Source: Pontederia crassipes (Eukaryota; Streptophyta; Magnoliopsida; Commelinales; Pontederiaceae). Taken from it: DNA of 64,000 nt. The translations under genes and the position numbers were made by a program. This document shows, piece by piece, positions 40,238-50,500 of the stretch. Numbering within the stretch: the first letter of the stretch is position 1; each line of letters begins with the position of its first letter. The notes under the pieces were generated by a model that had not been told where the DNA came from, made no database searches, and saw only the letters and a list, made by a program, of their open reading frames with translations. The DNA lies in NCBI GenBank assembly GCA_030549335.1, contig CM060198.1:55995995-56059994 (forward strand), given 5' to 3'.

Positions 40238-40742
40238 GGTTTTTCCTCTAATTTATCTTGAATTATGATTTTTTTTCACATCTATCAACGACTTTCAAAT
40301 ATTTTGTAGACCTTCTTTGAACTATATGTTGTTTCCGCTTAACTTTTTTATTTTTTAATTATGAAACGACTAAAATACTCTCACGAAGTTTAGATAAGAG
40401 AGCTTAAAATAAAAAAATGTTCCCCCCACGATCTCGCCGATGCGTACGAAGACATCGTCGGCGGCCCTTCCTCCCACCATCTCGCCGGCAAGGTCATAGG
40501 GGGACAATGCCCCCCACCCATCATATGTGGGGAACATTTTTTTTAAGCTCCCTTATTTAAATTTTATGAGAATATTTTGGTCATTTGATAATTAAAAAAT
40601 AAAAATAACGAAAAAATTAATAGACATTGACGCAATGAACCTAAATGAAAAAATAGCATAATTCAGGAGAGGTCCGTAGAATATTTGAAAGTCGTGGTAG
40701 ACGCGAAAAAAGTTTATGATTCAAAAGAGATTATGAAAAAAC
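40238..40742. mobile_element. Long-TIR non-autonomous DNA element
   Basis: The left arm (about 40240-40425) and right arm (about 40530-40740) are diverged inverse copies sharing 'cgactttcaaatatt', 'ttttttaatta', 'aaaatattctca' and 'aaatgttcccc'. The centre (40420-40530) is GC-rich, with 'gatctcgccg'/'catctcgccgg'. No coding region. Superfamily not determined. Confidence 0.6.
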
Positions 40743-40778
40743 AAACAATGTTAGCGGCAACATTAAATTACCACCACC

Positions 40779-40836
<58 letters not shown>
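40779..40836. repeat. (AAT)n microsatellite, about 19 units
   Basis: An uninterrupted trinucleotide run. Confidence 0.97.
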
Positions 40837-40839
<3 letters not shown>

Positions 40840-41769
40840 CCAATCTGAACCTTCCCTACGACTTCAGATAGTCAACGAAAACCACAAATAAAACTTGTGT
40901 GATCGTCAATTGTTTCGCTCAATGGACTATCTTTAGTACTACAAATTAACTAAACAAGTTTTTGAAGGGAACTAAAGAGGTGTGATTTGTGTCACTATGT
41001 CATCGGTCATGCTATGAAATATGAAGATTGAGCAGGGTATACATTAATCAGAATGTAAATAGTTACCACCGAAGATTGTAAATAGTTCATTGTCTTCGTT
41101 CTCAAAAGTAGCTTCACTATGTCTTCGGTCTCACTTTATTCATTCTGAAAGCCACTCAATTCCTTCATAGTATGCCTTTTTTTTATGCGAATTAATGCGT
41201 TCCCTGTCTTCAGCATGCAATCGGATGTTCTTCACTGAAACTTACAGAAGAGGCCTCGGATACAGCAGGATGTTTTAGCTCAACAGTGAGAGGCTGCCCT
41301 TCCTCCATTTTCATGCTTCTCCTGGGTCCTTTGTAGTACCTGTGGCATTGCTTCATTGATGACCAGCAAAATCATGATCCAAAGAAAAAAAAGGATCATA
41401 GATTCTTGATTACATTACATCACAATGAACGCTATATGATAAAGTAAGCAGTTCATTTCTCTTTCTCTCTTTCTTTCTCACATTTACTTTACTGTTGACA
41501 GGTTCTATGACACATGCTTCTGCACTCGCCATGGCAAACAACAGAGTTGGTGTGCTTTTTACGTCAATTTGAAAATGAAAATTTAGACACGGATTAATTC
41601 AGATATTGGGTTGCAAGTACCTTAATTTTGCAAGATTGAGCTGAGCAAAAGGATCATAGATTTTGCAACAACAAAAAATAACGAGTAAAGTTCTGTAGCT
41701 CGCTCACCATATCATTCAGATTAAATAAGAATTTGAGTACGTACTTTAAAAGAAATTAAAAAAAAAAGA
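40837..41769. other. Intergenic, possible orphan exon on the minus strand at 41210-41340
   Basis: On the minus strand, a splice-acceptor-like tgccacag at about 41345 is followed by an open frame YYKGPRRSMKMEEGQPL, then VELKHPAVSEASS, ending HPIAC and a stop at about 41215. Base composition is less AT-rich than the surroundings. I cannot name the protein and see no upstream exons, so it may be a gene relic or chance. Confidence 0.25.
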
Positions 41770-41841
41770 TGCGTTTGCCGGGAGTCGAACCCGGGTCTAT
41801 TGCTTGGAAGGCAATTATCCTAACCGTTGGACTACAAACGC
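41770..41841 (-). tRNA. tRNA-Gly (TCC)
   Basis: A 72-nt minus-strand cloverleaf: acceptor gcgtttg/caaacgc, D arm with aacggttagga, anticodon stem ttgcc/ggcaa (T-A, T-A, G-C, C-G, C-G), loop ttTCCaa reading GGA, T arm cccgg-gttcgac-tcccgg region, discriminator A. Downstream on the minus strand is an uninterrupted run of T's (a's at 41758-41767) for pol III termination, and upstream is caacaaa, the CAA-type start context of plant tRNA genes. All stems look intact. Confidence 0.95.
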
Positions 41842-42020
41842 TTTGTTGTTAATGAAAGTTTAATGTAATTGATAACGGAGATCATTTTCCTATATCCCTC
41901 CTCCACTTCTGCAATTTTACTAAAAGAAATAAAAAAACTGCAAATATTTTATCATAATTATAACCAAAGTCGATAAGTAAAATAATGGATATATGTTTTT
42001 TTTGTAAATGATATAACTTA

Positions 42021-42551
42021 GGGGGAGGATGGCCCTCCTCTCTTTCATGGCCGTCGGATTCGGCCGTCTTCGACGTGCGCGATTCAACATAAAAAAATGC
42101 ACGGTTCACGCAGGCAGGCAAAAAAAAAAAACCGGCTGTCACTACATACGTGATATTGGGCGATTGTCTTCGACTGGTTTTGCCAAGACTTCTCTTATTC
42201 GCAAACAACGATAACTAGAGAGAGTAGCTTCGATTCACCGGCGGGGGGTGGTCGTCCAGTGATGGGCGGACCAGCTTTGATTCGTGTTTTGTTTTGTAAT
42301 CGTGATTGTGACCTTCGCTGGATCGGTCAAGGTTTCATTCGCTTCGCACAATGGCGGATCAGCTCTTGTTCACGAACGACGACGAAGCAGCTCCAATTCA
42401 GCGGCTCATTCGGCCGATTTTTAGGTGCGCTACGTTCACATAATTATCAAACCGGTGTCGTCGAACATGATTTTACATATGAACCAGATATTTTTTTATG
42501 TTGAACCGCGGACGATGAAGACGGCCGTGGAAGGAAGGACCATCCGCCCCC
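42021..42551. mobile_element. TIR element with about 70-bp imperfect inverted ends
   Basis: The left end 'gggggaggatggccctcc', then 'atggccgtc' and 'gattcaacataaaaaaat', is mirrored at the right end by 'atttttttatgttgaacc', 'gacggccgtgg' and 'ccatccgccccc'. The interior is moderately GC-rich and non-coding. I could not define a target duplication, so the superfamily is open. Confidence 0.6.
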
Positions 42552-43235
42552 TTCACAAGGAGAAGGATATACATTATATATATTATTAGATTAGAAGTTT
42601 ATGCACTTAAAAAAAGAGAAAAAATACATGTGTAGAACTGGATATGGATATAGAGTATTTTTATTTTGTCGAGAATCATAGAATCAATTTTTTTTACTAA
42701 TTTAAGGTAACAAGAGAAATATTAAAAAGGAAAGGTTGGCACACAAAAAAATGTTTGAAAAAAAATTGTAGATGGCCCCTTCTACATTTTCGAAAAGTTT
42801 TCGTTCAGTTCTTTTTTTTTATTCATCCCCACCCAACCAACCACTCAATTAGGGGCCCAAGGAAAAAAAAGAATCAAAATAGAAAAGAACTAAAATCCAA
42901 TTCCACATAAAAACAATTAAAATTTTTTGAATTCAGAAAAACTTGAGCACTTTTAGATTTCCTTGGAAAAGCTGCGAAATAATTTCCCACATAATTTAAA
43001 ATTAAAATAATATAATATATATAGTTATATTTATGTAAAATATTAATATGAAGCATACATGTGATTGATGCCAATTTATATCCTTTGTGATATTGTCAAT
43101 CATCTGTCATAAATATAGAATCCTATAAAATATAAAGTTTTTTATTCTAAAAAAAATCATCTTAGGATGATCGAAAAAAAATGTCATCCAACCTTATCAC
43201 CCCTACACACAATAATTGCCTAGTTCTAGATTTTT
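42552..43235. other. Intergenic, nothing recognised
   Basis: AT-rich DNA with homopolymer runs only. Confidence 0.5.
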
Positions 43236-43929
43236 TGCTGCGTTTGACAGCACAACATTTGAAATGTTCCCGTTGTTCTGCCAAACACAGCCGATGACGG
43301 GAACATTTATATCATGTGACATTTGACGAGAATTTTTTTGAAAAGTTCTCGTCAAATGTTTTTGCCGTCGCATTCTTTGACTTTTTTTTAATTTCGTTTA
43401 TTTTTTAATTATTTTATAATGTATGTATATATAATATAGAATAAATTAATACATTATTATAACATAATTTAGGGATATTATAACATAATTTATGAAATGT
43501 TATTAATTAAACATTATAAAATAATTAGCTCTAATAATTAATAAATATTTTATTAATTAAACTTTTTAGTTATTTTTAAAAAAATTTGTATTATATTTAG
43601 ATCTTAAAATATAAGTAAATTATAATATTAATAACATTTAAAATATTTAATCAAAATAAATAAAAATAATATTAATAATATAATAATTTACATAAATTAT
43701 AATATTAATAATATATTCTTATTTACTATAATTTTATACCTCATAAAATAATAAATTATATTCTTAATTCTTACTTTTTATCCAAACACCTACTAAAACT
43801 TATCCATCACATCAACTTTTTAAATCTCCATCATTGCACTTTTTCATCCAAACACAACTCCAAATTTTTCTATCACATCAATTAGTTCTCGAGAACTAAT
43901 GTTCTACTAATGTTCCGTACCAAACTTTA
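43236..43929 (-). mobile_element. Family A element, copy 6 (reverse orientation)
   Basis: It starts 'ctgcgtttgacagc' and ends 'gttccgtaccaaactt', with the AT core and 'ccatcacatcaactttttaaa' in the reverse order of the plus-strand copies. Its GC-richer end contains two palindromes: 'aaatgttcccg' paired with 'cgggaacattt', and 'cgagaa' with 'ttctcg'. Confidence 0.5.
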
Positions 43930-44097
43930 GAAAAAATAACTCGTTTTTGCACGCACAGCCATAGATTGTGAAAATAAATTTTTTAGTTAATTAAAGAGTA
44001 ATAATCTTTTAAATATAAAAGCTAAGACTGAGGGATAATTAAGAGAATCTTGTTAGAAACATATTTTTGTTATTATCAGAGTGATTAGTTAATGAGT

Positions 44098-44356
44098 ACG
44101 TAGAACGCTTAGCTTTAATTAATTAATATAATTTATAATTAAATCAATTATATACTTATTAAATGAAGTAATGTATTTTTAATTAATTAATTTAATAATA
44201 AAAATATGTTTAATTTATTATATTGGTTAAAATGATTTGATCACAATCATTGGATAATCAAATGATTTTGATCAATTTCACTATTTAATTAATTAAGGAA
44301 AAAATTAAGATATAATTATTTTTATTAATTTAATAAGCAAAGTTAGCGTTCTACGT
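44098..44356. mobile_element. MITE just upstream of DLD
   Basis: A perfect 12-bp inverted end, acgtagaacgct / agcgttctacgt, continues imperfectly (tagctttaattaatta / ttaataagcaaag). The 259-bp unit is AT-rich and non-coding. It lies 215-473 bp upstream of the DLD start codon, within the likely promoter. Confidence 0.65.
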
Positions 44357-44570
44357 TTGCAGTATTTTGTCTAAAATGACCTTTGATCTTTAATTAAGAT
44401 ATATACTTATCGGATTATCTCGGTTAATTGTGGTATTAGTTCCAACGGATATATTATTAAGTATATACAATTAATACTTAATCGCCTGCTTTATTTAACC
44501 CGCCTCTGCCCATTCCCTCCACTATTTCTATCGCCTCCCCTCCTCCATCTCACCGCCCACCGTCGCCGTC

Positions 44571-47500
44571 ATGGGCTTCGTCTCCACCTTCTTCTCTCGC
44601 CTCGCCGCGGCCTCCTCCTCCTCCCCTTCCAAGGTCCACCACCTCCGGCGAGTTATCGCCGCCCTTCGATCCCGCCGTTCCACCCGATCGGTCGCCCTCT
44701 TCTCATCCTGGTCCCGCTCCCTCCTCCCCCTCGCCGTCGCGGCCGCCTCCGCCGGCGCCGCCCTCTCCCTAGACCTCGACCTCCGCCCCGATCGCTACTA
44801 CTCGTTCTGCGACTCCGGCCTCGATCAAAGATATCAGTACCGGCCGCCCCGCGCTCTCGCGTTCGCTTCCTTTTTTCGTCGATGGATTCTACCTCTCCCT
44901 AACTTTATTTCGGTTTGCAGTGCCAGAGGAGGATCTAACGCGGAGCTGGCGGTGGAGAGGACCCACAAGGAGCTTCCGAAGGAGTTCGTAGACGAGCTTA
45001 GAAGTATATTGCAGGTAATGTACTCGTGCTCACGTATCTTATGTTGAAGGTTTTCTCTTGCTAGTTGGGGCTTTCTGTATGTACTTTGTGGTGATATGGC
45101 TGCAGAGGAGTGATATGACTCTGGACTATGAAGAGCGCGAGTTCCATGGAACGCCTCAGCACAGCTTCCACAGGGCAGTGGTCGTTCCCGACGTGGTTGT
45201 CTTTCCTAGGTTGGTTTCTTGTTTTTTTTTCACACGTCTTGTTTGCCAGGATGATTATTTGTGTGCTGTACTGCTCAATCATGAATAGTTGATGTTATGA
45301 TTCTGCGTTTGGGTGAGTGAAGGGCTTTTATCTTTCCAAACATTATGTCACGATTGCAAACCATAGTTGCTTGGAGCAACTAAGACTTAATTTCTGAGTA
45401 TTTATGCTCTTTTGGTTGAACTTTAATATATTGCAATGCGATTGTTCTTTACAGTGAATGTAACTGTAGTTTAACTAAAAGAAATACAAGTATGTGATGT
45501 AACTCTAGCTCTTGAACTTGCAAGATATCAGAGTCTAAAATTGTATAATTGTGATTTTCCTAGCTTTGGAAAACATTTTACAATTCCATATTTCATTTTG
45601 AAGTGTCAACTATCATCTTTCCTAACACAGGACACAAGATGAAGTGCAGCGAATCGTCCACACATGTAACAAGTACAAGGTATCATGCACTTTGTACCAC
45701 ACTGAAGTATAACTGGGCAATGACACTGCTTAAGATAAAAGATAGAATGGTTAGATATCTTTTTGCTGATCTAGATGGTTATGCACCTTCGAAGGAAAGT
45801 TCCTGCAAAAATTATGATGCCTCTTTTTGTAACTGAATCATTCATTATTTTGGGCCAACATAAGGACCTTATTTAGCATTTTATGAATCAGGTACCTATT
45901 ATACCATATGGCGGAGCCACTTCTATCGAAGGGCATACTTTAGCTCCTCATGGAGGTGTATGCATAGACATGTCACATATGAAAGTAAGCATCTTCTGTA
46001 TCAGTTCTTTTTTTTTAGGAGAAAAAAGGATGACCACCAGATGTGTGGTTGTCATCCAAATATATATAACTGTGTCAACTCATTTGTTGATGTAGTTAGC
46101 ACTAGGGGGGAACATTTTGACCTGTATGATTGATCCTTGTGCCTACATTTTTCTTTGTTATGGATCTTGGTAGTCGCTTTAGAATTGCTCGAGGTCAGCA
46201 TGCTTTTCATAATAAGTTATTTTGATAACTATATACAAGTGAATGAAACGTGTAATAACAAGATGATTTATTCGAATGGATGATCAGATACCAAGTTTAT
46301 ATGCTAAGTAAATTATTACTTCAGTTTTTTCACATCTATGTTTTCTGTGATAAGGAAACAGGGGAAAAAGTTCTAAATTAAGCATGAGAAGTTATGATAC
46401 TTCAAATTCACAAATAACTTGCCCTGTTCCCTTTATGACAGAAACATAGTAGTGAAAAGACATGAATATCACAAAACTGGAAATTTCTACCATTAGAAGA
46501 TTAAGACTGCAAGTAAGGAAGTGTGCTTAAGCAAACATGATGGGGGTAACAGTTATGAGAATGTTCAATTTGTATCGTGTGAATTAAGAGGGTCTGGTTT
46601 GGATCATAGTTTGAAATAAGCGTAGCATCGCAGTGCTGTGAAAAGTGGGGAAAAGCACTGTCTAGAGAAGTTCCTAGAATTTGTACTGAACAACATAATA
46701 AGGGGCTTAAGCAGATTCAATTGCGGCTTTACGAAAGCTAGAAAAACTTGAATCATCCATTGTCCTTGTCAAGAATGTTGAGTATTGATAAGGCTGATGT
46801 CAGCTAACGGAACATGCACTATGCAAATTACTTAAGGGTTATAATATTTTTGCTTGCACAAAGACACTGATCAGAAATGATTGTTGGCAGTTGACATATA
46901 CCTTTCTGATTTTCATTTATTTCATGTTTTAACTTTTTAGTATTAGGTCCAATTTTCAGATTTTTATTGAACTTGAGCTGAAGGCGTAGCCTGAGGATTG
47001 TGTTTTACTTATATTTCAAGTGAATGATGTGCATAAGCCTGATTTCAACTAGGAGAATATGACTAGATTGCAATACTAATCAGCTAAACATTATAATAGT
47101 GTTTCCTGGTACAAAAATACCGAGCAGAAATGCATGTTGACAGTTTCTATGACATATTTGTAACATATCCTAAGCCCGTTAAAGTATTGTCGATTTGGAT
47201 CTTCGGTCGGCACAAATTTGAAATGTGAGGGGATGGCGATATATAAGGTCATTACCACCTCCACGTTTTTTCCCCCCCATGTCCATGTGAAACTATTACC
47301 CTTGGTCTTAACCTTGGGTCCTTACAATCTTCCCCCTAGGGGCTCAATATCCTCGTTGAGGAGCCCGTGGGCTGAGTTCTCACATAGTCACATGGTTCAA
47401 GTGAGCATGTGAGGTTAGCTTTGATGCCTTTTGTAACATCCCCTTAGCCTGTCAAGATCTTGTTCGTTTTGGACTTGGTTCGTACGAATTTAAAGATAAA

Positions 47501-50500
47501 AGGGGTGACCACATATAAGTCCATAACTGCCTTCATGTTTTGTTCATGTTGGATTATTACCTTTAGTCTTTTAACCTTGGGCCCTTACATGTTCCTCCAA
47601 TCTTAATTTATTTTATTTTATTTCTTTTTGGCACTACGTCCAATTTTCAGTTTTTTGTGGAACTTGAGCTGAACATGTAGCTTCAGATTGTGTTGTACTT
47701 AGCATGATACACATAATCCTGATCTCAGATAGGTGAACATGACTAGATTGCAATGCTAATTACCTAAACATTTTAATGATTTTGCCTTGTACAATGACAC
47801 TGAGTGGAAATGGTTGTTAGCAGTTGCAAAGACATGGAGGTATGAGTGTTGGGAGTTTCTATGACATGCTCCTTTAAAATTTTGATTTGTTTTATTTTAT
47901 TTACCTTTTAGCATTATGTCCGATTTTCAGCCTTTTATGGAACTCGGGCTGAGAGTGAAGCCTGGGGATTGTGTTCTACTTATGTTTCAAGTTAATGACG
48001 CACATAAGTACTTTCTTCTATCTCTATATCTAGGATTATTGTTTTGCCCCATATCGACTATTATGAACTACCTTCACTCAGCTTTTTTGTGGTGTAAAAC
48101 CAACTTATGCAGAAATTTCCATTCGAGCTTCTAGGAAAGTTCTATTAAATTACCCACCCTGTATTATTGTTGCTACATATATTAGCTCATTGTTGCAGAC
48201 CTGACACTCTTGGGTGTAAAACAAACTTATGCAGAAATTTCCATTTGGGCTCCTAGGAAAGTTTTACTAAATTACCCAGCCTGTATTATTGTTGCTACAT
48301 ATATTAGCTCATCATTTCAGACCTGAGATTCTTGGGTAGTATGTGCTCAAAACTTTGTTGATTATAGAATGAAATGTCGGGTCAAAAGGGTGTTTAGGTG
48401 AGTGAAATCTATAAATAAATTCCATGGCATGTGCTTATGTATCATATTTCAACATGGCATGTTCATTTAGACAACATAATACCAAATTAATGGTTTTATC
48501 TTTTGCATTGTCATTCATCATTTTAGAGAAATACTTTGATTTTTCATGGTTAAATTTGGTAACTTGTGTGTTGATGCAATTTTCTGAACTTGTATATGGC
48601 AGAGAATTAAAGAGCTACATATCGAGGATATGGATGTAATTGTTGAGCCAGGAATAGGATGGATTGAACTGAATGAGTATTTGAAGCCATATGGCCTTTT
48701 CTTCCCGCTTGATCCAGGTCAGTGAATACTTATATTCTCTTTTATTTTTACTTCAATTTTGCTACACGTTTTTGGTAGATTCTACTTGGTCATTGGATGT
48801 TTTCAGAAGTTTGACAGTAATATTTTTCTAACAGATTCTCGCGCTGGCAGATATTACTTGTATTAGATATATTGGATCTCTGTTATCTTGGTGCATTTTG
48901 TCTAGAAGCGACAGATTAAGTAGAAGTAGCTTGGGATATGATAAATAGTTTTCTTGCATGCATTTGACTTATGAATGAGCAAAAGTGTGTGTACATATAT
49001 ATATTGAGAGAGAGAGGTTAAATGAGATGCATCCAAATTTTTTTTGGAGCACCCTAGTACCACTCACATAATGGGTGGCAGAGTGCTCCAAAAAAAATTC
49101 GATGCATCTTACTTAACCTCTCTCTCTCTCTCTTACTGTACATATATATAGTGTATGAGAGAGATTCCGTACATATTTTAAAGAAATACTACAAATATGG
49201 CCAGTTACCTGCTAGATGTAAACATGTATGATCCTCAAAAAAAAAAAAAATCCAAATTTATGAGAGCAACTATTGATTAATGCAAATAGTTCATTGCTGA
49301 GATGTAAAGGTAGCATGATAATGTTATTGGTAAGCTATTACCATAGTTATGACCAAGAGTAATTCTCATGGTTTTCAATGGTGTAGTCATGCAGATACTT
49401 ATAATTAATCATTCAAAACATTGCATTGCATTCTAAGTTTAAAACATGAGTAATCCATGTTGAATAGTGGATACCATAGTGCTCCTGGATGAATGGTATT
49501 GGGAATTTTGTTCAGTTGTCATGATGCTTGTTTTCCTGGTACTATTGTGTCTTGATCAGCTTTTGACATGCAGGGCCTGGGGCTACAATAGGAGGCATGT
49601 GTTCTACACGATGTTCTGGTTCGTTGGCTGTCAGGTACTTGTTGTAGGATTTTTGGTCAATTTCTATTTCAGTATGTCCTTTATCTTCCTCTTTTTCCTT
49701 GACTTTTGGATTTTGGAGCTGATGGTACTCGATATGTTTAGGTACGGAACAATGCGGGACAATGTCATTAATCTTCAGGTACCGCTCAGAACATCCTTTT
49801 ATGTATACCTGATTGTCTTGTGGATGTATTTCTGAGATACTTGATGCTACAGGTTGTTCTCGCAAATGGAGAAGTTGTCAAGACAGCTTCAAGAGCAAGA
49901 AAAAGTGCTGCTGGGTATGTTGGCATCCCTTTGCATTAAAAGATATAAGGCTTCAAGGAACTCCTTGTCGAGGTTTAATGTAATAGTTGATCATTTGTAC
50001 CTTGCTGGTCGTCGTTTCTCGTTTAAAAAAAAAAAGTTGATAATTTGTGTATCAGTCAACCTGTAAGTGTTCGATTGCATGCCTAGTTTTGTTATTGGTA
50101 TCATTTTGTGGCAAAATGCTCAGCAGGTGCTAGCACAGTATGATGCAACAATATTTATCTGGCCAAGAACTGATATAGTGTGCGCTAACAAAACTTTGAA
50201 GTTTGAACTTTACTTCTCATCGTGGCATATTCGCCTTTTGATTTGCTATTGGTTTATGAGTAGTGCGACTTTCTTTGTCTCCTTTTTAAATATTGTACTA
50301 CCAGTATATGAAGCACTTTTGAGGTTAATGATGTGCTAAGAAAATGCTAAAGTGTGACATGTATGTGTAAGGCTGTAAATAGCAAGACCAAAATCATCTG
50401 ATAGTTTACTAGTTAATATTTTTGGCCATGCAAACTAGAGAATTTATCACTACATGTTTTAATTTGGAAACTTTCTTTATGTAAATTGGTACATATTCTT

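Noticed and set aside
39903-41841. CRISPR array, operon or other prokaryotic feature
   Set aside because: The window is clearly a plant nuclear genome with spliced genes; the tandem repeats found have no spacer-repeat structure.
49467-49835. 122-codon plus-strand frame in the DLD gene
   Set aside because: It runs through introns in a frame other than that of DLD; the real exons there are 49574-49634 and 49742-49778.
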